Shown piece by piece: positions 42,415 to 52,987 of a DNA stretch of 64,000 nt; positions within the stretch are counted from its first letter, which is position 1, and each line of letters starts with the position of its first letter. A program made the position numbers and the translations under genes. Origin of the DNA: Polynucleobacter asymbioticus (GTDB lineage: Bacteria; Pseudomonadota; Gammaproteobacteria; Burkholderiales; Burkholderiaceae); the NCBI RefSeq assembly GCF_018687575.1, contig NZ_CP061297.1, positions 750,821 to 814,820 of the forward strand, in the 5' to 3' direction. The notes below the pieces were generated by a model that was not told the DNA's origin, searched no databases, and saw only the letters and a program-made list of their open reading frames with translations.

Positions 42415-43572
42415 ATGACACCTTCAGTGCGTTGGGCCTTCGGGTCCTTTTTCTTTTTATATTTCGCTTATGTCGGCTTGGTGTCTCCATACGCCAGCCT
42501 CTTTTTTCTTGATCGCGGTTTTAGTGTCATTGAGATCGCAGTCTTGATGTCCATGTTGCAAATTACCCGCATAGTGGGCCCATTCTCTTGGGGGTGGTTA
42601 TCGGACTATCTGTCCGATCGTATTGGGATTATTCGTTTTTGTGCTTGCCTGGCCGCAGCGACTTTCTTGAGTATCTTTTTTCTCCAAACTTACATTGCCT
42701 TCTTTATCTGGATGTTTGTACTGCATACCATCCTGAGTAGCTTGATGCCATTGGGTGAGTCTGCAACGGTGCATGCTTTATTTAAAGACAATTCATTTGA
42801 TAAGCGTTATGGCCGTTTACGTTTATGGGGATCCATTGGTTTTATCGTGATGGTCTTATTTGCTGGTGAGTTATTTCAGCGTGAGGGCATTGAGCTATAC
42901 CCCATTGTGGGCGCGGTGATCTTGACCTTCTTAGCCTTGGTGACCTTTCGTCTACATGAGCCAAAGATGGAACGCCGCAAGATGGTCAAGGGCGAGTTGC
43001 TGATTGTTTTATTTAATCCGGATGTGCGTTGGTTTCTGCTATCAGGCTTTTTTATGATCTTTGCACATGCTGCTTTGTATGTGTTCTTTTCACTCTACCT
43101 AGCCGATTTGGGTTACGACAAATTTCAGATTGGATTATTTTGGGCTTTGGGTGTTGCTGCAGAAGTCATCTTCTTTTATTTCCAGAGCAAAGTGCTCAGT
43201 CGTTTGGATGCCGAAATAGTTTTGCAAATCGCATTTGGTATTGGTGTGATTCGTTTCATCTTGATTGCCTTTTTCCCGGTAACTTGGGTTTTGATTCTGG
43301 CTCAGCTGATGCATGCAGCAACGTTTGGCGCTCACCACAGTGCGGCCACTAAGTTATTGCAACGTTGGTTTACTGGCTCCCTACAGGCGCGAGGGCAGGC
43401 CTTGATGGCAACGGTATCTTATGGTTTGGGTGGAACGCTGGGTGGCTTAGTTGCTGGTTGGTTATGGGATGCAACGCAACCACGCAATGTGTTTGTGATG
43501 TCAGCTTTAGCCTGTGGTCTAGCGGGTATGGCGATTGGAAAAATGCGCCCGCGCCGCTACCCAGCTAGATAA
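42415..43572 (+). CDS. MFS transporter, HcaT-like
   Basis: The 385-residue transporter begins SVRWAFGSFFFLYFAYVGLVSPYASLFFLDRGFS and has a charged loop RYGRLRLWGSIGFIVMVL near residue 130, both typical of the phenylpropionate permease-like (MFS_1_like) family. Twelve membrane helices are visible. The substrate is not known in betaproteobacteria. It may be co-transcribed with aroC. Confidence 0.8.
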   Translation: MTPSVRWAFGSFFFLYFAYVGLVSPYASLFFLDRGFSVIEIAVLMSMLQITRIVGPFSWGWLSDYLSDRIGIIRFCACLAAATFLSIFFLQTYIAFFIWMFVLHTILSSLMPLGESATVHALFKDNSFDKRYGRLRLWGSIGFIVMVLFAGELFQREGIELYPIVGAVILTFLALVTFRLHEPKMERRKMVKGELLIVLFNPDVRWFLLSGFFMIFAHAALYVFFSLYLADLGYDKFQIGLFWALGVAAEVIFFYFQSKVLSRLDAEIVLQIAFGIGVIRFILIAFFPVTWVLILAQLMHAATFGAHHSAATKLLQRWFTGSLQARGQALMATVSYGLGGTLGGLVAGWLWDATQPRNVFVMSALACGLAGMAIGKMRPRRYPAR

Positions 43573-43596
43573 ATACTAGGCTTAGAGTAAAACCCT

Positions 43597-45267
43597 TTAC
43601 ATTGACCCGTAGTTAGGGCCACCACCACCTTCAGGCGTAATCCAAACGATGTTCTGACTTGGATCTTTGATGTCACAGGTTTTGCAATGCACGCAGTTTT
43701 GCGAATTGATTTGCAACTGCGGCTGCCCCTCTTTTTCTACATACTCATACACGCCGGCAGGGCAGTAACGCTGCTCTGGTCCTGCGTAGGTTTTGAGGTT
43801 CAAGCTAACCGGTACCGAAGCATCTTTTAAAGTGAGGTGGATGGGTTGATTCTCAGCATGATTGGTATTGGAGATAAATACGGATGAGAGGCGATCAAAA
43901 GTAATCTTGCCATCTGGCTTCGGATAGTCAATTGGCTCATGCTGTGCTGCTGGCTCTAGGCATTCATGATCAGCATGCTTCAAATGAATTGTCCACGGCA
44001 CATTGCCGCCCAATAGCTTTTGCTCAATGCCAACCATCAGAGTGCCCAGGTAAAGTCCTTTAGACATCCATGGCTTAAAGTTACGCGCCTGATTTAATTC
44101 CGTATGTAGCCAGCTATTTTTAAATGCGCTTGGATATGCTGCCAAGACATCGGCGGAGCGATTGTCAGCAAGTGCAGCAACTGCTGCTTCTGCAGCAAGC
44201 ATGCCAGTCTTGATGGCAGCATGACTTCCCTTAATACGTGATGCGTTTAAGAAGCCCGCATCACAACCAATTAAAGCGCCACCAGGAAATACTGTTTTAG
44301 GCAAACTATTGAGACCACCAGCTGTCAGTGCGCGCGCACCATAGGCTAAGCGTTTGCCACCTTCAAAAGTCTCGCGAATCTTCGGATGTAACTTATAGCG
44401 TTGGAATTCTTCAAAAGGCGAGAGGTAAGGGTTCTTATAAGAAAGGCCGACCACTAAACCTACTGCAACTTTGTTATCACCCAAGTGATACAAGAATGAG
44501 CCGCCATAGGTGTCGCTCTCCAATGGCCAGCCTGCGGTATGGACCACTAGGCCGGGCTTGCTCTTAGAGGGCTCCACTTCCCATAACTCTTTAATGCCAA
44601 TCCCATAGCTTTGGGGGTCGGCATCTTTATCCAATGCATATTTTGCAATGAGTTGTTTACCCAAATGTCCGCGGGAGCCTTCAGCGAATAGCGTGTACTT
44701 GGCACGCAACTCCATACCAAGTTGAAATTGATCTGTCGGTTGACCTTCTTTATCTAATCCCATTGCACCAGTAACGACGCCACAAACTGCACCTTGCTCG
44801 TTATAGAGAATTTCTGCTGCAGGAAATCCTGGGAAAATTTCTACGCCTACATTTTCTGCCTGCTGGCCAAGCCAACGAGTCACATTGGCAAGACTGACAA
44901 TATAGTTGCCTTCATTTTTGAAGCAGTGGGGCAGCATCCAGTTCGGAACTTGCAATGCGCTTTCTTTTGTCAGGAACAAAAACTGGTCTTGGGTAACTTC
45001 GGCATCTAGCGGCGCACCTAATTCTTTCCAGTTAGGAAAAAGTTCAGTCAGCGCCTTTGGATCCATGACGGCACCCGACAGAATATGTGCGCCGATTTCA
45101 GAGCCTTTTTCGAGAACGCATACGCTAATCTCTTTACCTGTTTCATTGGCGAGTTGCTTTGCTTTGATGGCGGCGGACAAACCGGCTGGGCCACCCCCTA
45201 CGATGACTAAGTCATAGTCCATGGATTCTCTAGGTCCAAATTGTTCGAGCAATTCCTGGGCAGTCAT
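43597..45267 (-). CDS. Electron-transfer-flavoprotein ubiquinone oxidoreductase
   Basis: The 556-residue enzyme passes electrons from ETF to ubiquinone in fatty-acid and amino-acid oxidation. It has an FAD-binding VIVGGGPAGLSAAIKAK near residue 21, the GSEIGAHILSGAV block and, at the C-terminus, the four cysteines of a 4Fe-4S cluster (YCPAGVYEY... NCVHCKTCDIKDP), so it is a complete single-chain form. It lies at the inner-membrane surface. The full length matches the family (about 550). Confidence 0.95.
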   Translation of the reverse strand: MTAQELLEQFGPRESMDYDLVIVGGGPAGLSAAIKAKQLANETGKEISVCVLEKGSEIGAHILSGAVMDPKALTELFPNWKELGAPLDAEVTQDQFLFLTKESALQVPNWMLPHCFKNEGNYIVSLANVTRWLGQQAENVGVEIFPGFPAAEILYNEQGAVCGVVTGAMGLDKEGQPTDQFQLGMELRAKYTLFAEGSRGHLGKQLIAKYALDKDADPQSYGIGIKELWEVEPSKSKPGLVVHTAGWPLESDTYGGSFLYHLGDNKVAVGLVVGLSYKNPYLSPFEEFQRYKLHPKIRETFEGGKRLAYGARALTAGGLNSLPKTVFPGGALIGCDAGFLNASRIKGSHAAIKTGMLAAEAAVAALADNRSADVLAAYPSAFKNSWLHTELNQARNFKPWMSKGLYLGTLMVGIEQKLLGGNVPWTIHLKHADHECLEPAAQHEPIDYPKPDGKITFDRLSSVFISNTNHAENQPIHLTLKDASVPVSLNLKTYAGPEQRYCPAGVYEYVEKEGQPQLQINSQNCVHCKTCDIKDPSQNIVWITPEGGGGPNYGSM

Positions 45268-45472
45268 TTCATTTCTCCGACATTACTAATAGATAGGGCA
45301 CTTAAGGAATTTTCAGCATTTTGAGTATTTCTGCCGTTTCTAATGCCTTAAATCACACCTATAGTTTAGTTCTAAGCTTGAAAAACTAGGTTGCTGCCTA
45401 TTGCCAAAGGGCTTAAGAGTCTAAGGCGTTATGATTACTTTTTTACCTTTTTGGCAATATTAGGACGAATTT

Positions 45473-46171
45473 ATGAATAAAACTTACCCATCGGCTGTTG
45501 ATGCCTTGCGGGATATCTTGAAGGATGGTCAGAAGCTCGCTGTTGGCGGTTTTGGCTTGTGCGGTATTCCCGAGGCACTAATCCAAGCGGTCAAGGATCT
45601 TGGCGCACAAAATTTGACTGCCATTGCCAATAATGCTGGGGTGGATGGCTTTGGCTTGGGTTTGTTGTTGAACTCAAGACAGGTTAAGAAAATGGTCGCA
45701 TCCTATGTGGGTGAGAACAAAGAATTTGAGCGTCAATTTTTAGCGGGTGAACTCGAGTTGGAATTTACTCCGCAAGGAACTTTGGCAGAAAAGTTGCGCG
45801 CAGGTGGTTGCGGTATTCCTGCTTTCTATACCAAAACCGGTGTAGGCACTTTGGTTGCTGAAGGTAAAGAAGAAAAAGAATTCGATGGCGAGCGTTACAT
45901 CATGGAGCGTGCAATCGTTTCAGACATCTCACTCGTGAAAGCATGGAAAGCTGATAAATCTGGTAATTTAGTTTATCGCTATACCGCCCGCAACTTCAAC
46001 CCAGTAGTTGCTATGGCTGGCAAGATCACCGTTGCTGAAGTGGAAGAGATCGTCGAGAACGGTGAATTAGATCCAGATCAAATTCATACACCAGGCATCT
46101 ACGTACATCGCTTGGTGCTCAACACGACACCTGAGAAGCGTATTGAGCAACGCACCTTATCTGCAGCTTAA
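45473..46171 (+). CDS. scoA: CoA transferase subunit A
   Basis: This 232-residue subunit of a 3-oxoacid CoA-transferase (succinyl-CoA:acetoacetate type) has [15 protein letters not shown] near residue 24 and the domain block [39 protein letters not shown]. Such enzymes activate acetoacetate using succinyl-CoA. Subunit B follows after 52 bp with its own ribosome binding site. Confidence 0.93.
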   Translation: MNKTYPSAVDALRDILKDGQKLAVGGFGLCGIPEALIQAVKDLGAQNLTAIANNAGVDGFGLGLLLNSRQVKKMVASYVGENKEFERQFLAGELELEFTPQGTLAEKLRAGGCGIPAFYTKTGVGTLVAEGKEEKEFDGERYIMERAIVSDISLVKAWKADKSGNLVYRYTARNFNPVVAMAGKITVAEVEEIVENGELDPDQIHTPGIYVHRLVLNTTPEKRIEQRTLSAA

Positions 46172-46223
46172 TACCCATAGAAGCAATATAAAAGAACAGT
46201 AAAGAATAGTTAGGAAGATCGAT

Positions 46224-46874
46224 ATGCCTTGGAATAGAGATGAAATGGCGGCACGTGCTGCTAAAGAACTAAAGGATGGTTACTACGTCAATTTGGGTAT
46301 TGGTATGCCAACTTTGGTTGCTAACCATGTTCCCGAAGGAATGGAAGTATGGCTCCAGTCTGAAAATGGTTTGCTTGGTATTGGCCCATTTCCGACTGAG
46401 AAAACGATTGATGCAGATTTAATCAATGCGGGCAAGCAAACGATTACTACTTTGCCAGGCTCATCCATTTTTTCTTCAGCAGATTCATTTGGAATGATTC
46501 GCGGTGGAAAAATCAATATTGCGATTTTGGGTGCAATGCAGGTCAGTGAGTATGGTGACTTAGCCAACTGGATGATCCCGGGCAAGATGGTGAAGGGTAT
46601 GGGCGGTGCCATGGACTTGGTCGCTGGTGTTAAGCATGTGGTTGTCCTGATGGAACATGTTGCTAAGAAAAAAGATGGCACAGAAGAAATCAAGATCTTG
46701 CCTAAGTGCACCTTGCCATTAACTGGTGTGGGTGTCATTAGCCGCATCATTACCGACCTGTGTGTGCTCGACATCACACCTAAGGGCTTGAAGCTGGTCG
46801 AATTGGCTCCAGGCGTGACTAAGGAAGAAGTGATCTCCAAAACGGGTGCCCCTGTTGATACAACGGGTTTCTAA
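46224..46874 (+). CDS. scoB: CoA transferase subunit B
   Basis: The 216-residue subunit carries the catalytic Glu in [12 protein letters not shown] near residue 51, and [40 protein letters not shown] near residue 95. Together with subunit A it forms the heterotetrameric transferase. It is followed by a strong terminator. Confidence 0.94.
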   Translation: MPWNRDEMAARAAKELKDGYYVNLGIGMPTLVANHVPEGMEVWLQSENGLLGIGPFPTEKTIDADLINAGKQTITTLPGSSIFSSADSFGMIRGGKINIAILGAMQVSEYGDLANWMIPGKMVKGMGGAMDLVAGVKHVVVLMEHVAKKKDGTEEIKILPKCTLPLTGVGVISRIITDLCVLDITPKGLKLVELAPGVTKEEVISKTGAPVDTTGF

Positions 46875-46900
46875 GCTATTTTTCATCGGATGGTGAAATA

Positions 46901-46926
46901 ATGGGGTCAATGACCCCATTTCTATT
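46901..46926 (+). terminator. Terminator after the CoA transferase operon
   Basis: ATGGGGTCA and TGACCCCAT are perfect complements around a single A, followed by TTTCTATT. Confidence 0.8.
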
Positions 46927-46941
46927 TCTAGAGACCCTTTT

Positions 46942-48762
46942 ATGAGCGCTGCAGACCATTCACTTCATGCACATAAGCAGGGTGATGCCAAGCATTCCCA
47001 TGCCAAGGAAGTCTCCAATCAGAATCTATTGCTAATTGCCTTAGTGCTCACTCTAGGGTTTTCTGGGGTTGAGGGGGCAGCAGCTTATTTCGCCAATTCA
47101 CTAGCCTTGATATCAGATGCCGGTCATATGGTGACTGATGCAGCCGCACTTGGATTGGCTTTATTGGCTCAAATTATTTCTCGACGCCCACCGTCACCAA
47201 AGCATTCTTTTGGATTTGGTCGTGCTGAGGCCTTAGCTGCCTTTGTCAATAGTATTGCGATGTTGGCTTTAGTGTTGTGGATTGTGGTGGAGGCGGTAAG
47301 TCGGTTTTATGATCCGCACCAGGTTGATGGTTTGACCGTCACGGTGGTTGCTGCGATTGGTTTGCTAATGAATATCGTAGTGGCATGGGTTCTTTCGCGC
47401 GACAAGAAAAGCGTGAATACGCGTGCCGCCTTAGTGCACGTCATGGGCGACTTGCTGGGATCGATAGCCGCCTTAATTGCCGGTATTGTTATTCAGCTAA
47501 CAGGATGGATGCCGATCGATGCCATTTTGTCTATTCTCGTTTCGCTGCTGATTTTGAAGTCAACTATTTCCATTTTGCGTGAGTCATATCACTTCTTAAT
47601 GGAGGGTGTACCTTTACATATTGATTACTTGCAGGTCGGCAGTGATCTTAAAAAAGTTCCTGGAGTATTGGCAGTCCATGATCTGCATGTTTGGGAAATG
47701 ACGCCTAGCTTTCCAGCGCTGATTGGTCATATTGAAATCGAACGCATTAATGAGTGGCCAGAAATCATGGCTCGCATTAATGAGATGTTATTAAATAAAC
47801 ATGGTATTGATCACGTTACCTTGCAGCCTGAAGTTGCGGGTATGGTGGATGAGCATACGCACGACGAAAAACTTCAGGATGAAATCAAGCGATCTGATGT
47901 GATTCATCATGGTGATACCTTCTTTGTCACTTGTACTAGTCCTGATGGATCGCATCGCATGGCTTACCATGCCTGGGGAAATCCGAACAATCCCAAGGTA
48001 TTGGTTTGTGTTCATGGACTAACTCGCAGGGGTAGTGATTTCAAAACCCTTGCGCAGGCGATGAGTCATGATTACTACGTCGTTTGCCCGGATGTGGTCG
48101 GTCGCGGAGATTCGGATCGACTTCAGAACCCCATGCTCTATGCCGTTCCTCAATACGTTGCAGATATGGCAAGCCTGATTAAGCACTTGGGAGTCTCGCA
48201 GGTAGATTGGTTTGGCACTTCGATGGGCGGTCTCATTGGTATGGTCTATGCCTCAATGCCTAAGAACCCAATTCGTCGTATGTTAATTAATGATGTAGGC
48301 CCAAAGATTGAGCCCGAAGCAATCAAGCGCTTAGGTTCTTACGTCGGCCAGCCATTTAGCTTTAGTAATCGCGCAGATGCGCTGCAGCGCCTGAATGAAA
48401 TCTGTGCGTCGTTTGGTAGTCATACACCAGAAGAGTGGGAGATTTATAACGGACCCATGCTGGTACAAAAGGATGGGCTGTGGGTAATGCACTATGACCC
48501 CGATATTTCTGTACCGTTTGCATCTGTTAATCCGATTATGGCAAAGGCAGGAGAGATGGCAATGTGGCATGCCTTCAAGCAAATTCATATCCCGATGCTG
48601 ATCGTGCGTGGTGGCGAATCGGATTTACTGTCAGCTAAAACTGTTGCCGAGATGTGCAAGGTCAACCCCTACATTCGGAGTATTGAGATTCCCGGAGTAG
48701 GGCATGCACCCGCTTTTGTGAAGTCTGAGCAAGTTGCTTTAGCAAAAGAATTCTTTAGTTAA
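46942..48762 (+). CDS. Fusion: CDF zinc transporter plus alpha/beta hydrolase
   Basis: The 606-residue protein joins two unrelated domains in one frame. Residues 1-310 are a CDF exporter with a His-rich N-terminus (HSLHAHKQGDAKHSHAKE), six membrane helices, the HxxxD pairs ALISDAGHMVTD and HVMGDLLGS expected of zinc-type transport, and a cytoplasmic C-terminal domain (VHDLHVWEMTPSFPALIGHI). Residues about 330-606 are an alpha/beta hydrolase with CVHGLTRRGSDF, the nucleophile elbow FGTSMGGLIGM, and GVGHAPAF with the catalytic His. The hydrolase would face the cytoplasm. The linking segment is His/Asp rich. Its substrate is unknown. Confidence 0.85.
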   Translation: MSAADHSLHAHKQGDAKHSHAKEVSNQNLLLIALVLTLGFSGVEGAAAYFANSLALISDAGHMVTDAAALGLALLAQIISRRPPSPKHSFGFGRAEALAAFVNSIAMLALVLWIVVEAVSRFYDPHQVDGLTVTVVAAIGLLMNIVVAWVLSRDKKSVNTRAALVHVMGDLLGSIAALIAGIVIQLTGWMPIDAILSILVSLLILKSTISILRESYHFLMEGVPLHIDYLQVGSDLKKVPGVLAVHDLHVWEMTPSFPALIGHIEIERINEWPEIMARINEMLLNKHGIDHVTLQPEVAGMVDEHTHDEKLQDEIKRSDVIHHGDTFFVTCTSPDGSHRMAYHAWGNPNNPKVLVCVHGLTRRGSDFKTLAQAMSHDYYVVCPDVVGRGDSDRLQNPMLYAVPQYVADMASLIKHLGVSQVDWFGTSMGGLIGMVYASMPKNPIRRMLINDVGPKIEPEAIKRLGSYVGQPFSFSNRADALQRLNEICASFGSHTPEEWEIYNGPMLVQKDGLWVMHYDPDISVPFASVNPIMAKAGEMAMWHAFKQIHIPMLIVRGGESDLLSAKTVAEMCKVNPYIRSIEIPGVGHAPAFVKSEQVALAKEFFS

Positions 48763-48777
48763 GGATCTTGGTCACCC

Positions 48778-50814
48778 ATGTCAAATGCTGGCAACGCATC
48801 TGAGAGCATCAAAATTGTTGATGGGTGGTATGGTGAGCCTTCTGAGAATCATGCTGCTGGCGTATTCAAGATCCTGAACTTACTTCATCTGGATGAAGCA
48901 ACCCTTACTGCTGCAAACAATATTGCCCGCACCCATGGCAAAGAATCGCTTACCAAGCTCATTGGTGAGGAGTCAGCCAAGCTTCTGATTGGTTACCGTG
49001 GTCTGAGGCAGGCTCAAGCTAAGCTTGTGCGCAATGATGGTGGTTTGAGCATCTCTGGACAAGAGGAAATGCTCAGAAAGATGTTGCTGGCCTTTGGTGA
49101 TGACCTGCGCGTAGTCCTTATTTATCTTGCCTCTCGGTTGCAAACCTTGCGCTGGATTACCCAAGAAAAGATGGATATGCCAAAAGCTTGGGCGCAGGAA
49201 ATTTTGAACATTGATGCATCTCTCGCAAATCGTCTTGGTATCTGGCAGATGAAATGGGAGATGGAGGACTTAGCATTTCGGGTTCTGTCCCCAGAGGTCT
49301 ATCGAGATATTGCCAAGATGTTGGATGGCAAGCGTATTGAGCGTGAATCTTTTATTGAGCAGATCGTCAGAAAGCTCCAAGAAGAATTAACAGCCGCCCA
49401 TATTCAAGGTGAGGTTCAGGGTCGCCCAAAACACATCTACAGTATTTGGAAAAAGATGCAGGGTAAGTCACTCGACTTTGCAAATCTGTATGACGTCAGA
49501 GCATTCCGGGTTTTAGTGGACGACGTGAAATCCTGCTATGCCATTTTGGGAATAGTACATAACGTTTGGCAGCCCGTGCCTCGTGAATTCGATGACTACA
49601 TCGCACGGCCAAAACCGAACGGTTATCAATCTTTACATACTGTTGTGATGGATGAGCATGGCACCGCGTTTGAGATTCAGGTGCGCACCAATGAAATGCA
49701 TCAACAAGCTGAGTATGGATTGGCTGCGCATTGGCGCTATAAGGAGGGTGCATATATTGGTGCTGCAACACCACCAAAAAATAAACCCACATCTAACGGC
49801 TCAAGCACGCCAAACCCAAATCATCAAAATGGCACGCATAGTGCGGCGGTTGCCTATGAGCGTCAGATTGCTTGGGCAAGGCAGCTGATCTCCTGGAAAG
49901 AAGATGCTTGGGAGCAACTGAAGCATCATGAGATTGATGATCATATTTATGTTCTCACCCCACTAGGAAAAGTAATTTCCCTAGAGAAGGGCTCATCACC
50001 AATCGACTTTGCATACGCAGTGCATACCGATTTAGGGCATCGTTGTCGAGGTGCTCGGGTTGATGGTGCAATGGTGCCATTGGATACGCCGCTCCAAAAT
50101 GGCCAGACTATTGAAATCATTGCTGTGAAGCATGGTGGTCCTTCACGAGATTGGATTAGCCCCAACCGAAACTACTTGCGTTCTCAGCGTGCCCGTACTC
50201 GTGTGCGGACCTGGTTTAATGCCTTGGACGATGAAGAGGCTGGTACTAAATCTGCCGATATCAAAACAGAGCAAAAGCCAGAAGCTAAGGCCACTGCACC
50301 TGCCCCAGAAATTATTCTGAAGCAAAGTACTCGAAAGCAGGGTCAGGCTGGTGATGTTTTAGTGGTTGGAGTAGATTCATTGCTGACCCAGTTAGCTCGC
50401 TGCTGTAGACCGGTTCCGCCGGATGCAATTGCGGGCTTTGTGACTCAGGGACGTGGCGTGTCTATTCATCGTCGCTCTTGTAAAACTTTTAGGGGTCTGC
50501 TGGAGCGAGCACCTGAGCGCGTTATTCAGACTGCTTGGAATGATTCCGGAGTCGAAGCGGTCAGTGGGAATGATGCTAAGCGGGTGTTTCCTGCTGATTT
50601 GGCCGTAACGAGCCTAGACCGTCCGGAGTTGATGCGCGAGTTATTTGAAATCCTCACCAGGCAGGGCGTTCATGTGATTGATTTACGTAAATCTGCCAAA
50701 CGAGGCCTTGCTCAAATACTGTTGACCGTTGAAATTAAAGACTCAGAAGCCTTACGTTTAGTTCAAAACAGTCTAGAAGAGGTCAAAGGGGTGACCCAAG
50801 TACGCCGCCGGTGA
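48778..50814 (+). CDS. relA: RelA-type (p)ppGpp synthetase
   Basis: This 678-residue RelA/SpoT-family protein has a degenerate N-terminal hydrolase region (no HDxxED motif), a synthetase domain with EFDDYIARPKPNGYQSLHTVV near residue 265, and a TGS domain near residues 390-450 (VLTPLGKVISLEKGSSPIDFAYAVHT). A C-terminal ACT-type region ends TVEIKDSEALRLV. The EFDD form of the motif marks the RelA branch, so it should respond to amino-acid starvation at the ribosome and not hydrolyse (p)ppGpp. It is shorter than E. coli RelA (744). Confidence 0.9.
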   Translation: MSNAGNASESIKIVDGWYGEPSENHAAGVFKILNLLHLDEATLTAANNIARTHGKESLTKLIGEESAKLLIGYRGLRQAQAKLVRNDGGLSISGQEEMLRKMLLAFGDDLRVVLIYLASRLQTLRWITQEKMDMPKAWAQEILNIDASLANRLGIWQMKWEMEDLAFRVLSPEVYRDIAKMLDGKRIERESFIEQIVRKLQEELTAAHIQGEVQGRPKHIYSIWKKMQGKSLDFANLYDVRAFRVLVDDVKSCYAILGIVHNVWQPVPREFDDYIARPKPNGYQSLHTVVMDEHGTAFEIQVRTNEMHQQAEYGLAAHWRYKEGAYIGAATPPKNKPTSNGSSTPNPNHQNGTHSAAVAYERQIAWARQLISWKEDAWEQLKHHEIDDHIYVLTPLGKVISLEKGSSPIDFAYAVHTDLGHRCRGARVDGAMVPLDTPLQNGQTIEIIAVKHGGPSRDWISPNRNYLRSQRARTRVRTWFNALDDEEAGTKSADIKTEQKPEAKATAPAPEIILKQSTRKQGQAGDVLVVGVDSLLTQLARCCRPVPPDAIAGFVTQGRGVSIHRRSCKTFRGLLERAPERVIQTAWNDSGVEAVSGNDAKRVFPADLAVTSLDRPELMRELFEILTRQGVHVIDLRKSAKRGLAQILLTVEIKDSEALRLVQNSLEEVKGVTQVRRR

Positions 50815-50832
50815 TAAACTCTATGGCTATAT

Positions 50833-50909
50833 AGGCTCGTAGCTCAGCTGGTTAGAGCACCACCTTGACATGGTGGGGGTCGTTGGTTCGAGTCCAATCG
50901 AGCCTACCA
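50833..50909 (+). tRNA. tRNA-Val (anticodon GAC)
   Basis: The 77-nt gene has acceptor stem AGGCTCG/CGAGCCT, D-loop AGCTCAGCTGGTTAGAGC, anticodon stem CCACC/GGTGG with loop TTGACAT (anticodon GAC at 50867-50869), T-loop TTCGAGTC and an encoded CCA. Confidence 0.97.
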
Positions 50910-51022
50910 ACGAATAAAGACCCAAAAGTGCGCGGTTGCCCAAAAGCTTCCGCGCTTTCTTTTTGGTAGCTGTTGTGAAGTACATCAGTCAATTGGCTGA
51001 ATCTTAATAAGATGGAGTGGTC

Positions 51023-52945
51023 ATGCTTGTAGTTACTCTGCCAGATGGATCTAAACGTGAGTTCGATGCTCCCGTTCGCGTGCTTGATGTTGCCCAAAGC
51101 ATTGGTAGCGGTCTTGCCAAAGCTGCTCTCGGTGGCATTGTCGATGGAAAAATGGTTGATGCCAGCTTTGTGATCGACAAAGATAGTCAGCTTGCGATCG
51201 TCACAGATAAAAGCCCTGAAGCTCTGGAGATCGTGCGTCACTCCACGGCACACTTACTGGCTTATGCCGTTAAAGAACTCTTCCCAGAGGCGCAGGTCAC
51301 CATTGGTCCCGTGATTGAAAACGGTTTCTATTACGACTTCTCATTTCATCGCCCCTTCACGCCGGAAGATCTAGTTGCAATTGAAAAGAAAATGGCTGAG
51401 CTGGCTAAAAAAGATGAGCCAGTGATTCGTACAGTGATGCCTCGTGATGAGGCGGTGCAGTTTTTTAAAGATCAAGGCGAGAACTACAAAGCAGAAATCA
51501 TCTCTAGCATTCCGCAGGGTGAGGATGTGTCTTTGTATGCTGAAGGCAAGTTCACCGACTTATGTCGTGGGCCGCACGTGCCATCTACTGGCAAGCTCAA
51601 GGTATTCAAGCTTCTGAGCGTTGCTGGTGCTTATTGGCGTGGCGATAGCAAGAATGAGATGCTGCAGCGGATCTACGGTACAGCTTGGTTGAAAAAAGAA
51701 GATCAAGATGCGCATTTGCATATGCTTGAAGAAGCTGAGAAGCGCGATCACCGCCGCCTCGGTAAGTTCTTGGACTTGTTCCACTTTCAGCCTGAAGCAC
51801 CTGGTTTAATTTTCTGGCACCCTAAGGGCTGGTCTATTTGGCAAGAGGTTGAGCAGTACATGCGCCGCGTTTATCAGCGCGAAGGTTATCAGGAGGTGAA
51901 GGCTCCACAAATTCTCGATCGTGGATTGTGGGAAAAGTCTGGTCACTGGGATAACTACAAAGAAAATATGTTTACGACCGAGTCGGAGAATCGAGCTTAT
52001 GCGTTAAAGCCGATGAACTGCCCAGGACACGTTCAGATTTTTAACTCTGGTTTGCATAGCTATCGTGAGTTGCCATTGCGTTACGGCGAGTTTGGTCAGT
52101 GCCACCGCAATGAACCATCAGGTGCATTGCATGGCTTGATGCGCGTACGTGGCTTCACACAAGATGATGGCCATATTTTCTGCACTGAAGATCAGATTCA
52201 ATCCGAAGTGGCTGCCTTTGATACAGCAGTTCGTGGGGTCTATCAGGACTTTGGCTTTACTGAGGTTGCTGTCAAGCTAGCCTTACGCCCGGCAAAACGC
52301 GTTGGCGATGATGCTATTTGGGATAAAGCCGAGGCTGCCTTACGTGGCGCTTTGACTGCCTCAGGCCAAGAATGGGAAGAATTGCCAGGCGAGGGTGCTT
52401 TTTATGGTCCGAAGATCGAATATCACCTCAAAGACTCCATCGGACGTACTTGGCAGTGCGGCACGATTCAGGTGGATTTCTCGATGCCAGCCCGTCTAGG
52501 CGCTGAATACGTCACAGAAGAGAACACCCGTAAGGCTCCAGTGATGCTTCATAGAGCAATTGTGGGCTCTTTAGAGCGTTTTATCGGTATTTTGATCGAA
52601 AACCACGCTGGAAACATGCCAGTTTGGCTTGCTCCGACCCAGGCTGTAGTCCTGAATATCTCCGACAATTCCGCTGCATATGCACAAAAAGTCCAGCAAT
52701 CTCTGAAAAAACAAGGGTTTAGAGTCGAATCAGATTTGCGGAATGAGAAAATTACGTATAAAATACGCGAGCACGCATTACAGAAGCTCCCATTTTTGTT
52801 AGTTGTAGGGGACAAAGAAGCAGAAAGTAATTCGGTGGCCGTTCGTGCCCGTGGCGGAGTGGATTTAGGTGTAATGCCTCTTGATGCCTTCGTTGCCCGA
52901 CTCCAGCAGGATATTTCCCAGAAAGTCGGACCCGAGCCTAGCTAG
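51023..52945 (+). CDS. thrS: Threonyl-tRNA synthetase
   Basis: The 640-residue class II synthetase starts with a TGS domain ([13 protein letters not shown]), then the editing domain ([34 protein letters not shown] near residue 75), the catalytic core with [10 protein letters not shown], and an anticodon-binding C-terminus. The ATG at 51023 is preferred over a GTG at 51017, because GGAG at 51014 is well spaced for it. It begins the translation cluster infC-rpmI-rplT-pheS-pheT-ihfA. Confidence 0.97.
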   Translation: MLVVTLPDGSKREFDAPVRVLDVAQSIGSGLAKAALGGIVDGKMVDASFVIDKDSQLAIVTDKSPEALEIVRHSTAHLLAYAVKELFPEAQVTIGPVIENGFYYDFSFHRPFTPEDLVAIEKKMAELAKKDEPVIRTVMPRDEAVQFFKDQGENYKAEIISSIPQGEDVSLYAEGKFTDLCRGPHVPSTGKLKVFKLLSVAGAYWRGDSKNEMLQRIYGTAWLKKEDQDAHLHMLEEAEKRDHRRLGKFLDLFHFQPEAPGLIFWHPKGWSIWQEVEQYMRRVYQREGYQEVKAPQILDRGLWEKSGHWDNYKENMFTTESENRAYALKPMNCPGHVQIFNSGLHSYRELPLRYGEFGQCHRNEPSGALHGLMRVRGFTQDDGHIFCTEDQIQSEVAAFDTAVRGVYQDFGFTEVAVKLALRPAKRVGDDAIWDKAEAALRGALTASGQEWEELPGEGAFYGPKIEYHLKDSIGRTWQCGTIQVDFSMPARLGAEYVTEENTRKAPVMLHRAIVGSLERFIGILIENHAGNMPVWLAPTQAVVLNISDNSAAYAQKVQQSLKKQGFRVESDLRNEKITYKIREHALQKLPFLLVVGDKEAESNSVAVRARGGVDLGVMPLDAFVARLQQDISQKVGPEPS

Positions 52946-52987
52946 GGGTGGAATGGTTTTTATTGTTTTTTTAAAGGAATTAAGAAG

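Noticed and set aside
50852..51253. Minus-strand frame over tRNA-Val and thrS
   Set aside because: It covers the tRNA and the thrS start and has no recognised domain.
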